DNA of 32,254 bases from Candidatus Bathyarchaeota archaeon (GCA_004376295.1 SOJZ01000024.1:1-32254), one strand, 5' to 3'; shown: positions 15,106-24,476, counted from the stretch's first letter. Numbers and translations: made by a program. Notes: a model not told the origin generated them from the sequence alone.

Positions 15106-15739
15106 ATGCATGAAATGAATTCGGGTTCCAAAATCGAAATCATAGACATAACTGAAAACAGCGAGTATGAGAGGTACCTCTACAAGTGTCTTGCACCAAC
15201 CTTTCAGAAAATACAGGAAGAGACGTGAATACTTAGAGGCTGCTATCCCTAAAGGTTTTCACAAAAAACTTTTGATTTTCCAAGTGCAAGTTGTTGGTCA
15301 AATCGAATATGCACCAGCAGAAGCGTGCGGTTACCCTATCACTGGCGATGACATCATTGTGATGAACTGTATTTGGGTGTTGAGAACAGCGAAAGGACGC
15401 AACCTTGGAAAGCAACTACTGACTGATATGATACAAAGCGAAAAGAAAGCGGTCGGCTTCGCCACAATAGGTTTAGAAAACCATTGGAGCCCATGGTTCA
15501 AAAAATGGCAGATGGAAAAACTTGGCTTCAAATCACTCGACTCAGTGAAAGTGATGCATAAAACAAAACACAAGGGAGAACGCTTCAGAATACACCTTAT
15601 GTGGTTACCAACAACCAAAAACGCAAACCCGCCTACGTGGGACAAGTCAAAACTCCTAGAAGGCGAAGACTTCTGCCTCGCTCACCCACTCTACCACCCA
15701 GGAAAACCAAAACTAAAAGAAATACTTGAAAAATGCTAA
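15106..15739 (+). pseudogene. GNAT-family acetyltransferase, interrupted by a +1 frameshift
   Basis: ATG 15106 (or 15115) opens MNSGSKIEIIDITENSEYER, CLAPTFQKIQEE and then hits TGA at 15226. The next frame continues at once with RREYLEAAIPKGFHKKLLIF and the acetyl-CoA region IWVLRTAKGRNLGKQLLTDMI, then HWSPWFKKWQMEKLGF. Removing one A near 15223 restores a 210-residue protein. The conserved order of both halves shows one original gene; the acyl acceptor is unknown. It could be a recent inactivation, a sequencing error or recoding. An AT-rich TATA-like stretch lies near 15087. Confidence 0.8.
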
Positions 15740-15848
15740 AATTCCCAAAGGACCAGATTATAGTTTCTAGATTCTAAGTTGAAGTTTTTCCCGAACACAT
15801 TTAAGTGGAGCTCCCCCCATGTAAGCCAAGCAATCTAGAGGTCTCACC

Positions 15849-16154
15849 TTGGGAAGAAGGAAGGTCAAAAGCGAGGAAGAAATCAAGAAAATGATGTTGC
15901 CTGTAGCCAACGATGTTCTAGGCATAGCAGAGAAAATGCTGGGGTATGATAGGATTATGGTGAAATGTCAAGACGGTCATGAACGTCTCTGCAGAATACG
16001 TGGAAAGATGAAGAGAAGAGCGTGGATAAGGCTGAGAGACATCGTTCTAGTCTCACCTTGGGACTTCCAATCCGACAAGCGAGGCGACATCATATGGCGA
16101 TACAAAAGAAACCAAGCCGAATGGCTAAGAAGAAAGGGATACCTGAAGATCTAA
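15849..16154 (+). CDS. eif1a: Translation initiation factor aIF1A
   Basis: The 101-residue S1/OB-fold protein shows the aIF1A pattern: a charged N-terminus, AEKMLGYDRIMVKCQDGHERLCRIRGKMKRRAWIRLRDIVLVSPWDFQSDKRGDI (in segments) and WRYKRNQAEWLRRKGYL. It binds the ribosomal A site and promotes start-codon selection. The start is TTG 15849 with GAGGT 6 nt upstream, and TTTAAG lies about 40 nt upstream as a possible TATA box. It is a single gene. Confidence 0.95.
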   Translation: MGRRKVKSEEEIKKMMLPVANDVLGIAEKMLGYDRIMVKCQDGHERLCRIRGKMKRRAWIRLRDIVLVSPWDFQSDKRGDIIWRYKRNQAEWLRRKGYLKI

Positions 16155-16228
16155 CGTAACAATGCATACCCGCAATCTATCTGGAAGGTTAATATTTTTT
16201 ACAGAATGCGTACACATCAAAGATGACA

Positions 16229-16257
16229 GTTTAGAAAGTTACAAAGTCAGAAACTAG
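16229..16257. repeat. Short copy of the AT-rich intergenic repeat
   Basis: GTTTAGAAAGTTACAAAGTC followed by AGAAAC repeats the half-site pattern of copies near 667 and 5117. It lies in the 155-bp gap between aIF1A and the MGMT-like gene. Confidence 0.4.
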
Positions 16258-16309
16258 AGCGTGCTGAAGGCTTGTTAAGAAAACTGAAAACTAATCTCAG
16301 GGAAAAACC

Positions 16310-16780
16310 ATGCCAAAAAGAAAAAGTTGGTCTGAAAAACTGAAAGATAACAAGGGTCTGCCAAAAGTAGAAAAAATCACTGACAAAATGAGCAAAAGAT
16401 GGGGTACAGGCACAGTAGTTATCCCAGCGCCAATGGAAGTCAATGAAATGATGAAAAGAGTGCCTGAAGGAAAAGTCATTACCATCGGTGACATTCGTGC
16501 CGCTCTTGCCAAAAAACACGGAGCAACTATTGGTTGCCCTCTAACCACAGGCATTTTCGCATGGGTTGCAGCTAACGCCGCTGAAGAAGAAAGACAAAAA
16601 GGTGAAAAAGACATTACGCCCTACTGGCGCACCTTGAAAACTGGCGGAGTGATAAACCCGAAATATCCTGGCGGAGTTGAAGCCCAAAAGAAACTTCTGG
16701 AAAAAGAAGAGCATAAAATAATTCAAAAAGGCAAAAAATACGTTGTTGCCGATTACGAAAAATCATTGGCAAAATTATAA
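16310..16780 (+). CDS. MGMT-like (alkyltransferase-like) protein lacking the PCHR motif
   Basis: The 156-residue protein has the alkyltransferase DNA-binding fold: VPEGKVITIGDIRAALAKKHGATIGCPLTTGIFAWVAANAAEE, then DITPYWRTLKTGGVINPKYPGG. True O6-alkylguanine transferases carry PCHR; this protein has GCPLTTG instead, with one cysteine nearby. It belongs to a recognisable group of MGMT-like proteins of about this length. It may bind DNA or have another role; direct alkyl transfer is unproven. The flanks are basic. The 276-residue unknown protein follows 19 bp on and is probably cotranscribed. Confidence 0.8.
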   Translation: MPKRKSWSEKLKDNKGLPKVEKITDKMSKRWGTGTVVIPAPMEVNEMMKRVPEGKVITIGDIRAALAKKHGATIGCPLTTGIFAWVAANAAEEERQKGEKDITPYWRTLKTGGVINPKYPGGVEAQKKLLEKEEHKIIQKGKKYVVADYEKSLAKL

Positions 16781-16799
16781 AATAGAAGTGTAACTTTCA

Positions 16800-17630
16800 T
16801 TGCGTTTCAAGATAAAGAATAAACTGAAAAAGACAGACTACAAGAGACTCGCAGAGTTTCTTAAAGACAACCCAAGTGTTTCAATTGAACTTTTTCCTAG
16901 TATGGATTTGGAGTTTTTATCAGCCAGTCCTGTAATGGTTGCTGTCGAAAGTTTCGGCTACAAGATAAACACAGAAATATCGTTTGAACAGCCGATAGGC
17001 TTTGAAATTCACGATGATTTAAAGCTCGATGACGAGATGCGTAGTGGTTTAACAGCAAATCGTAGAAACTTCAAATTATCGAAGATAGTTACAGAACCAA
17101 CCAACCTCAAAAAGGATCTTAACATAATCTTGAAGACCACAGAACGAATTATCAATCACATCTACAATAGACTTGGTGTACTGGTTGAACAAACTTTCAT
17201 GCTTAACTCTGAACAGTTAGATAGACAATTAGACATCGTGCTTAAAAGTGGAGAATTAGAAAAAAGAGGGGAAACCCCGAGACCTTTTGGCACAATTCAT
17301 GCAAATGGTTCAAAAGATGCTAAAGAACGCGCTGGCGACTTGATTCCGTTATACAAAGAACACGACAAGACATATCTATATGATGCCAAACGAGTGTATT
17401 TTCTTCTTCCCCACGATTTCGTGACTAAATTGCTTTGCTGTGATAATGCTACGATGATAAGGGAAGAGGAATTCGACAAAAGAGGCAAGGAAGTTCTGAG
17501 AGATTTAGTCTACAGGAAATATTTGAAGAAACATGAGACACTAGATGGAATCGTATGTTACTATGGCCTTAACGAAAAGACTCAACGATATCTAAAGAAA
17601 CATCTTGAGCACAAAACTCCTCGTCACTAG
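16800..17630 (+). CDS. Hypothetical protein, 276 residues
   Basis: I do not recognise this protein. It has a basic N-terminus (MRFKIKNKLKKTDYKRLAEF), a middle region with helices (DLNIILKTTERIINHIYNRLG), and a C-terminal part with two cysteines in LLCCDNATM and several Tyr-Lys-rich helices (RDLVYRKYLKKH). No membrane segment or signal peptide is seen. The start is TTG 16800 with only a weak upstream purine stretch. It follows the MGMT-like gene by 19 bp and may be in the same transcript. Base use looks like the surrounding genes. Confidence 0.65.
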   Translation: MRFKIKNKLKKTDYKRLAEFLKDNPSVSIELFPSMDLEFLSASPVMVAVESFGYKINTEISFEQPIGFEIHDDLKLDDEMRSGLTANRRNFKLSKIVTEPTNLKKDLNIILKTTERIINHIYNRLGVLVEQTFMLNSEQLDRQLDIVLKSGELEKRGETPRPFGTIHANGSKDAKERAGDLIPLYKEHDKTYLYDAKRVYFLLPHDFVTKLLCCDNATMIREEEFDKRGKEVLRDLVYRKYLKKHETLDGIVCYYGLNEKTQRYLKKHLEHKTPRH

Positions 17631-17637
17631 ATAGGCT

Positions 17638-17676
17638 GTTTCTAAGTTAGTTAAAAAAGTCATAAACTTGATAATT
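17638..17676. repeat. AT-rich intergenic repeat copy
   Basis: TTTCTAAGTTAG and AAAGTCATAAACTTG match the outer and inner blocks of the copy at 5117-5197. Confidence 0.45.
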
Positions 17677-17865
17677 CTATGCGCACGAACCCCTACAAGA
17701 CAGCCTGAGTCTACTCAAGAGAATCATCAACATTTCTTGCAGACATAGACCTTGACGCAACCCATCAACATTCAAACGAACCTTAATCATGTGTTACGCT
17801 GCCTGAAAACACAATCTCCAACAGCATCCAAGGCAAACCCAAAAAACAACTCTGACGTAAGCCAT

Positions 17866-17976
17866 GACCCCCCTAGGTAGGGGGGTCTATAAAGAGAGAG
17901 AATAAGGAACCGTAAAAAAAATTAGGGGGGGGGCTATAGGGGGGTCTAAAAAGAGAGAGATACACGCAAACAACGT
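17866..17976 (+). repeat. G-tract repeat element A
   Basis: A near-perfect palindrome (arms GACCCCCCTA and TAGGGGGGTC around GG, 17866-17887) is followed by TCTATAAAGAGAGAG, a spacer, a run of nine G, CTATAGGGGGG, TCTAAAAAGAGAGAGATACA and CGCAAACAACGT. The unit is thus present twice in tandem. An inverted, diverged copy lies at 27346-27441. The remaining sequence of the 370-bp gap (17677-17865 and 17977-18001) shows no gene. Confidence 0.8.
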
Positions 17977-18001
17977 AAAAAACACACGTGCACACAAAAA
18001 C

Positions 18002-18478
18002 CTAAAACTGTTTAAGAATATCCTCCTTCTCCATAACACAACCACAATAATGGCACCTCAAACACAAAGGCTCTCCACAATCCACATAGAACTTCGCCTC
18101 CACAGGCTCATCACTATTAGAAATACACGAAGGATTCGCACACCGCACAATCCCACGAATAACAGAAGGCAACTTAACCCGCTGCTTCTCCACAACCTTA
18201 TAATCCCGAATAATATTAATCGAAGCATGCGGAGCCAACAACGCAATCTTATCAACCTCCCTAGAATTCAACTCCCTACCCTCAACCTTAACCATATCCT
18301 TCACACCAAGATTCTTACTCGGAACATTCATCGCCACCGTAACAACACCCTTCGCATGACCAGTAATCCCCAAAATCCTAATGACATCCAACGCATGACC
18401 ACTCGTAATATGATCAATCACCGTACCATCCTTAATCTTCGACACCCACAAAGTCTTTCTAGTCATATCAACCACCAC
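18002..18478 (-). CDS. pyrI: Aspartate carbamoyltransferase regulatory subunit
   Basis: The 158-residue protein has the PyrI allosteric nucleotide-binding domain ([47 protein letters not shown]) and the C-terminal zinc domain with CANPSCISN and CLRCHYCG, the four cysteines that contact the catalytic trimer. It mediates feedback control of the first committed step of pyrimidine synthesis. Unlike the usual pyrBI operon, it is divergent from pyrB across a 74-bp spacer. ATG 18478 starts the longest frame; an ATG four codons on (MTRKTLW) is also plausible. Confidence 0.95.
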   Translation of the reverse strand: MVVDMTRKTLWVSKIKDGTVIDHITSGHALDVIRILGITGHAKGVVTVAMNVPSKNLGVKDMVKVEGRELNSREVDKIALLAPHASINIIRDYKVVEKQRVKLPSVIRGIVRCANPSCISNSDEPVEAKFYVDCGEPLCLRCHYCGCVMEKEDILKQF

Positions 18479-18531
18479 ACTGAAACCATATTAAGCGTAA
18501 CCGAGTAAAAGAGTTATTTATCACTTCCTAA

Positions 18532-19473
<942 letters not shown>

Positions 19474-19520
19474 TTTCAGCAAGTCTTCAAATTAAGAAGT
19501 GTAAAAGGAAGGAGACAACC

Positions 19521-21731
19521 TCAAACAAGGTATCGATGCCGATCCTGAAGCTCTCTCACTTTTCCCTTGTTCCACCCACTCACTGCTTGATAATAACCCG
19601 TTACTCTTGACCACCATTCTACATTTGAAGAGCCACAGTTTGGACATCGCTCATTAAGAGGTGATGTAACTCGCCCACAATCACTGCAGACCGTTAGGTC
19701 TTTTGTGTAGGCGTAGTAGCCTACATGAGTTTTTGTGGCTATTCTCTTAGTTAGTTTATAGAGCGCCTCAACATCTGGAGAAGCATCTCCAAGCCACACA
19801 TGAAGCATGTCCCCTCCATTCAAAAGTGGGAAAAACTTCTGCTCTATGTCTATTCTATCCAGCAAACTCACCTTAGCTCCAACATCCAAATGAGTCCCGT
19901 TACTATAATAAATAGGAACATCACTTTCCCGCTTGGCAAGCAAAAACCTAGCCTTTTTCACGTCTCCTTTAACAAGTTTCTCAGCTTTATCGCGATAAGC
20001 ATCTGTCAAAACGTCTGCTATCGCAAACGTTTGAGCCGTAGATTCAGCTGGCGTTCTGGCCAAAGCAAGCTTAAGGCCTGTTTTTTCTTCAAGCACCTCC
20101 TTGTACTTTTGCATCTCAAGAATCAATTTAACAAGAATCCTAATTGCCTCAGAATTCTCATGAAGTTGGTAGCCCGTATGCCACTGAGCCATCTCATTTC
20201 CGCCTACAATGCCTATCGTAAAGGTTAGCGCATCAAAGTCTACTGCTGAAGTTCCCTTTCTACCAGTTTTTGGGTCCAATGGACGTTGCGTCGCGAAGGG
20301 TATTCTCTTGTGTTTTGCCATGAGGTTCATCCACTTCTTTTTCATTTTAAATATTTCAACTGCAGAGTCCATTAATCTCCGGCTTTCTTCGAAGAGTTTC
20401 TCGTCTTCTCCATTAGCTTTATAGGCCATCCTTGGAAGGTTCAGACTCACAACCTGCCAACTCCCCATGGTAAAGTGTTTTCCATCGGTGAAGTAGAGCT
20501 TGTCTTCGAAGTCCGGGCTATCCTCCGGTGTTTCAACAAAGCAGTAAGCACAGCATTGGTAACATGAAACGCCCTTCCCATATCCTCTGTACGCTGGCAT
20601 CAAGTTGTCGAAGTAAGGTATTCCAAATTTAGCTACAACTTTGTGAACGTCAAGCCAGAAGTCGTCGTATTCAGGCTTGAAAAATTCAGGGCTCAAAGTG
20701 TTTTCTAGTTTTGGGAAATTGAAAGGCTTCCCCCAGTAGTCACCTTCATAAGCCACATCATAAAGTGCCTTAAACATGAGGCGAACTTCGTCCTCGTAGT
20801 CACCGTAGACATCAGGTCCAACTCGCCCCCTCGCTACAATGGGAACTTTTCTCCAGAGTTCTGGAACTCCAGGTTGCACCTGAATATTACTGAAGACGAG
20901 TTGTCCACCTCTAGCCACATAGGCCTGTGTATATTCAAAAAACATCATCTGCATCAGTTGTCTAACTTTCTTGTAGTTCAGTCCCCTCATATACGGCGCG
21001 AGGAAAACCAAAAAGTTGTAGAATCCCTCACCGCCGGCAAAATTTGTTTGTGCAGAAGCCAGAATTTTTGCTGTATGAAGCATTGCAACCTCTGGGTGCT
21101 TGGCGGGACCAGCAACGCTTGTTCTAGTGCCAATTCCATCTGGCATTAATCCGTAATAGAAGAAGTAGCGGAGATCCCAATCCTGGCAGAAGGGTCTTGT
21201 TCCAAAATATTCGAGATCGTGTATGTGCAGTTCTCCTGATAGGTGGGCGTCAGCGAGTTTCGGAGGCATTAGGAGCAGGTATTCTTCTTCGGAAACCCAG
21301 TCCGCCTTTCTTTTATGAGCGGTTTCAGGATTGGGTTGAAGATTTGCATTTTCCTTAGCTTTGAAGCCTTGTCCTACATCTATCAAATAGGAGTCGTAAA
21401 CTGGCGTTCCCACTCGCGTTAAAAGATTTCTGTAAAGGGTATACTCTGGTCTTTCCTTAGATCTGTCGAGCAAGATGTTGTTTACCATTTCCCTTATGAG
21501 CGGGCCACTTACAAACCTAAGCTTCAAATCAAAGATTCTTTTTTCAGCATCAATAGCTATTTCCCTAGCTTCTTCTCTACTTATTGGCCTCACATCATAG
21601 AATTCTTTGGCGAGTTTTGTCTCTGTTAGAAGCTGTCTCACGATAGCGTTTCGATTCCACGGCACGATAAAGCCATCGGTTCTCCTGACTTTCGGCTGAA
21701 CTTCTTTAAAAGTTGATTCGCCAGTTTCCAT
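19521..21731 (-). CDS. nrdD: Anaerobic ribonucleoside-triphosphate reductase, class III
   Basis: The 736-residue protein has an N-terminal ATP-cone (RRTDGFIVPWNRNAIVRQLL onward, about residues 15-105) and the glycyl-radical catalytic body (LADAHLSGELHIHDLEYF, VSLNLPRMAY). A zinc site CSDCG...CPNCG precedes RVTGYY, where G712 is the expected glycyl radical residue. It makes deoxyribonucleotides under anaerobic conditions and needs an NrdG activase, which is not in this window. It directly follows the glutaredoxin-like gene with no gap, so the two form an operon. The ATP-cone implies allosteric control by ATP and dATP. Confidence 0.96.
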   Translation of the reverse strand: METGESTFKEVQPKVRRTDGFIVPWNRNAIVRQLLTETKLAKEFYDVRPISREEAREIAIDAEKRIFDLKLRFVSGPLIREMVNNILLDRSKERPEYTLYRNLLTRVGTPVYDSYLIDVGQGFKAKENANLQPNPETAHKRKADWVSEEEYLLLMPPKLADAHLSGELHIHDLEYFGTRPFCQDWDLRYFFYYGLMPDGIGTRTSVAGPAKHPEVAMLHTAKILASAQTNFAGGEGFYNFLVFLAPYMRGLNYKKVRQLMQMMFFEYTQAYVARGGQLVFSNIQVQPGVPELWRKVPIVARGRVGPDVYGDYEDEVRLMFKALYDVAYEGDYWGKPFNFPKLENTLSPEFFKPEYDDFWLDVHKVVAKFGIPYFDNLMPAYRGYGKGVSCYQCCAYCFVETPEDSPDFEDKLYFTDGKHFTMGSWQVVSLNLPRMAYKANGEDEKLFEESRRLMDSAVEIFKMKKKWMNLMAKHKRIPFATQRPLDPKTGRKGTSAVDFDALTFTIGIVGGNEMAQWHTGYQLHENSEAIRILVKLILEMQKYKEVLEEKTGLKLALARTPAESTAQTFAIADVLTDAYRDKAEKLVKGDVKKARFLLAKRESDVPIYYSNGTHLDVGAKVSLLDRIDIEQKFFPLLNGGDMLHVWLGDASPDVEALYKLTKRIATKTHVGYYAYTKDLTVCSDCGRVTSPLNERCPNCGSSNVEWWSRVTGYYQAVSGWNKGKVRELQDRHRYLV

Positions 21732-22040
21732 CTACTTTCCTTCTAAAATGTGTAAGAGCTCACCGTTGATCCGCCCATTTTTGTCAAAAATTTCGTCTTC
21801 TCTATAAACGGTTTCTTCAACTTCCAGAGCGGGCGCCGAGAGAACGACTGCGTTTCTCATAACTAAATCGGCCATAACGTCCACGTTTTCTAGGTCTTTC
21901 TCCTCGAACTCTTTTTCTCTGCTCTTTAGCCATTCTTTAAGCATAGCACATCTGGGGCACCCACTAGATGTGTAAACCACGATTCTATCAGCTCGTGGCA
22001 CACACCCGAGAGAGCCAACGGAATATTTCAAAGAACCCAT
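21732..22040 (-). CDS. Glutaredoxin-like protein of the nrdD operon
   Basis: The 102-residue thioredoxin-fold protein has SSGCPRCAMLKEWLKSRE, a CxxC redox site, then APALEVEETVYRE where a cis-Pro is expected. It is the likely reductant for the reductase, or a thiol carrier for it; this is inferred from the stop codon abutting the nrdD start. I choose ATG 22040 because GAGGG lies 6 nt upstream; a GTG at 22058 opens the same frame. Confidence 0.87.
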   Translation of the reverse strand: MGSLKYSVGSLGCVPRADRIVVYTSSGCPRCAMLKEWLKSREKEFEEKDLENVDVMADLVMRNAVVLSAPALEVEETVYREDEIFDKNGRINGELLHILEGK

Positions 22041-22084
22041 GAGAATCCCTCGCAACACAAGGATGACATAAATGGAAGATAATT

Positions 22085-22100
22085 CTATTTTAAATTTTTA
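22085..22100 (-). promoter_or_regulatory. Probable TATA region of the glutaredoxin-nrdD operon
   Basis: On the minus strand AAAAATTTAAAATAG lies about 25-30 nt before a start site near 22070 and 45-60 nt before ATG 22040. The palindrome at 22109-22124 is just upstream. Confidence 0.4.
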
Positions 22101-22108
22101 GAGAAGTT

Positions 22109-22124
22109 GTATAAAATTTTGTAC
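22109..22124. promoter_or_regulatory. Candidate operator palindrome before the glutaredoxin-nrdD operon
   Basis: GTATAAAATTTTGTAC is a 16-bp palindrome with one mismatched pair. It sits immediately upstream of the TATA region of the glutaredoxin-nrdD operon and just after the stop of the winged-helix NrdD-like gene. An operator role is inferred from position; it could also be chance in AT-rich DNA. Confidence 0.4.
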
Positions 22125-22129
22125 GAAAT

Positions 22130-24439
22130 TCAAGTTGAAATTAACACATACGATACTCGGTTGCTTAGAGCTGAAATCTGGGCTGGATTCGAAAAAGGTG
22201 CCGGTAAATGCTTTGCTGAGACACGGCTGAAGCAAATAAGCATATTAACTGATCCGCATGACGGACATTTCGGCGGTATCCCATAAAAGGTTTTTTGGCA
22301 GTTAGCGCAATAAGCGAGGTTTCTGTTGTAAGCGTAAAGTCCAACTTTGTATTTCTTCACAATTTCTTTTGTGGTTGACAAGAGTTCGTCCGGGTCTTGC
22401 TTGGAATCAGCGAGTTGTATGATTGCGAGGTGGCTTCCCGGAGTTAGTTCGTGGAACTCTTCTTCAATACGTAATCGATCTTTCCAAGAAACTTTGTTTG
22501 TTAAAGGCACAGCAACCATGTCTGTGTAGAAAGGTTGTTCTCTGGTGCCTTGAACGTGAACCTTTGCCCAGCCGCAATGTTCTACATCCAGTTCTGCTAA
22601 CCTCTTCGCCGTGTTAGCGCTGGGCACCATAGAGAGAGCTACACGAGTTTCAGGCTTCTTCGCGTAACCTTGAACAGTTTTAGAAAGGTGTCTTACTGTT
22701 TCTTTAGCAAAACACATGGCTTCGGTATCCTCGTTTATAGCTTTCTCGAGAAATGACTCTACTGTTTCGTTTAGTCCGACAAAACTGACGAGGCGAGTAG
22801 CGTTTTCAAGCCTGAAATAGTGGTTGCCGTCGGCTTTCTGTGTAAGGAATGGAAGCAGTCCTTCTCTTGCGCGTTGCCTGAGTGTTCGATACTTTATTTC
22901 TAACGCACGGCACACCATCTCTAGTCGTTCATCTAAAAGCTTAAAGAATACGGGTTGACTTCCTTCGGCATCGTATGAAGCTCTTGGCAAATTTAGTGTA
23001 ACGCTGTCGATGCTTCCTGTTTGCAGTGTGTCGAGTTCCCAGTCTCCTTTCCAGTCGGCGGCAAATCTGCATCCCGTCGCGGTGTAAGAGGTATACTTTT
23101 GTTTTTTGGAGCATAAGTTTGCGAAGTATGGAGTACCTCTCTTGGCTGCAAGTTGGTGGGATTGAAAGAGAACATCCTCGCATTCTTTGTTTCTCAGCAC
23201 TTCTGGTCGTATTTTTACGATTAAACTTGGGTTGAAGACTGGTTTGTGCTTGTTGTCTTCAAACATCACTTCGAGAAGAAGAGAGGCAATGAGGCGACTT
23301 TTTTCAACGAAATCCCCATAGCGGTCAGTCTTCTTCCCGCCGGGTCCAATAGCCTTCCTTTTTTCTAGGAAGTCGGGAACAACAAGTTCTAAACCCAGCG
23401 ATGCTCCTATAGGAAAACCTTCATTTGACAAGGATTGATTAAGGTTGAAGACAAAGGTGCGTAGGGATTTCCGAATTCTCTCTTCTGAAAGACCTTGGGC
23501 GAATGGTGCCAAGAAAACGTTGAAGTAATCGAATGCTTGTTCTCCTGAAGTTTCTGTTGAGGCGATTTTGAGGACGTTGGATATTGTTGAAAGCGCGGAT
23601 TCGAGGCTTTTTGGAGGAAGGGATGACAGTCCTATGAGACTCGTTCTTCCAAGGTTTAGTCCGTGTTGGAGGAAGAAACGGAGGTCATGCATGAACTCGT
23701 TTGGTTTTAGAATCCAGTAGCCGAGGTTGTTGAGGTGGAGTCTTCCGGAGAGGTGGGCGTCGGCGATATCTCTGGGAAGCACATTTAGCAGAGTGTACTC
23801 TTCAAGTACTGCGTCGCCCGCTGCCTTGTGAACAGCTTCAACGCCTAAAGATGTGGTGCCTTTTGACCGTATTAGTTGGGTGACATCGTAGACTGGAAGT
23901 CCTAAACGTGTGAGTTTGTGTCGATATTCTTCGAGTCCTTTCTCTACTAGGACCGCGTTGACGAACTCTCGAATAAGTGGGGCTGTGAGATATTTTGTCT
24001 TGAATTCTGATAGGCGACCTTCGGTTTCTCGTGCAATCTTTTGTGCTAGGTCTATGGGGACGTTTGCTTCCCGGACGAGAGAGTCGATGATTTTGTTTCT
24101 GTCGAATTCTTCCATCGCCAAACGTGAAGTGCGGACGAGCATTTTCTTTTTTTTGAAGAAGTGTTTCTCGATGTGTTCGGTCATGTCGATGATTGTGCGT
24201 CCGAGGTCGGTTAGGCGGTATTTTTTTGCTTCCGCATCGGGTTCGATGAGGTCTGCTTTTAGAAGGTATTTGAGGTGGTATGCGAACCGGCCTGCATCTC
24301 TTGTGGGGTTTAGGCGTAGGATTTTCATGATTTCGGTGTAGGAGAGTGGTCCTCGGTTTAAGAGAAGGTTTAGTACTTTTAGTCTTATTGATGATGCGAC
24401 TGCTTTGAGTACTCTTAGGCCTGATCGTCTACGGGGCAA
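22130..24439 (-). CDS. Winged-helix / ATP-cone / NrdD-like fusion without the glycyl radical Gly
   Basis: Residues about 10-90 form a winged helix (VLKAVASSIRLKVLNLLL, LSYTEIMKILRLNPTRDAG, YHLKYLLKADLI). An ATP-cone follows (about 105-190), then a full NrdD-like body: DIADAHLSGRLHLNNLGYW, TATGCRFAADW, TLNLPRASYD. The C-terminal zinc site CANCQ...CPSCG is kept. At the radical site the active paralogue has SRVTGYY; this one has SRVSAKHL, so the essential Gly is Ala, and later conserved Trp is lost as well. It should not be a working class III reductase. Fusion to a DNA-binding domain beside nrdD suggests a nucleotide-sensing repressor. I place the start at TTG 24439 (GGAGG 8 nt upstream); TTG 24454 is the alternative. 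Confidence 0.9.
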   Translation of the reverse strand: MPRRRSGLRVLKAVASSIRLKVLNLLLNRGPLSYTEIMKILRLNPTRDAGRFAYHLKYLLKADLIEPDAEAKKYRLTDLGRTIIDMTEHIEKHFFKKKKMLVRTSRLAMEEFDRNKIIDSLVREANVPIDLAQKIARETEGRLSEFKTKYLTAPLIREFVNAVLVEKGLEEYRHKLTRLGLPVYDVTQLIRSKGTTSLGVEAVHKAAGDAVLEEYTLLNVLPRDIADAHLSGRLHLNNLGYWILKPNEFMHDLRFFLQHGLNLGRTSLIGLSSLPPKSLESALSTISNVLKIASTETSGEQAFDYFNVFLAPFAQGLSEERIRKSLRTFVFNLNQSLSNEGFPIGASLGLELVVPDFLEKRKAIGPGGKKTDRYGDFVEKSRLIASLLLEVMFEDNKHKPVFNPSLIVKIRPEVLRNKECEDVLFQSHQLAAKRGTPYFANLCSKKQKYTSYTATGCRFAADWKGDWELDTLQTGSIDSVTLNLPRASYDAEGSQPVFFKLLDERLEMVCRALEIKYRTLRQRAREGLLPFLTQKADGNHYFRLENATRLVSFVGLNETVESFLEKAINEDTEAMCFAKETVRHLSKTVQGYAKKPETRVALSMVPSANTAKRLAELDVEHCGWAKVHVQGTREQPFYTDMVAVPLTNKVSWKDRLRIEEEFHELTPGSHLAIIQLADSKQDPDELLSTTKEIVKKYKVGLYAYNRNLAYCANCQKTFYGIPPKCPSCGSVNMLICFSRVSAKHLPAPFSNPAQISALSNRVSYVLIST

Positions 24440-24476
24440 AACACTGTCCTCCAATAGGATTACTAGTGTTGTTTTA

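Noticed and set aside
18050-18508. 152-codon plus-strand frame opposite pyrI
   Set aside because: Composition is dominated by Asn, His, Arg and Thr, as expected from antisense of an AC-rich-strand gene. pyrI is clearly the real gene.
19800-20228. 142-codon plus-strand frame opposite nrdD
   Set aside because: Antisense shadow of a strongly conserved gene.
22130-22270. A frameshift hiding the glycyl radical loop in the second NrdD-like gene
   Set aside because: I read all three minus-strand frames here. The in-frame C-terminus keeps the surrounding pattern (SRV, NPAQ, NRVSYVL), so the Gly was substituted rather than lost to a shift.
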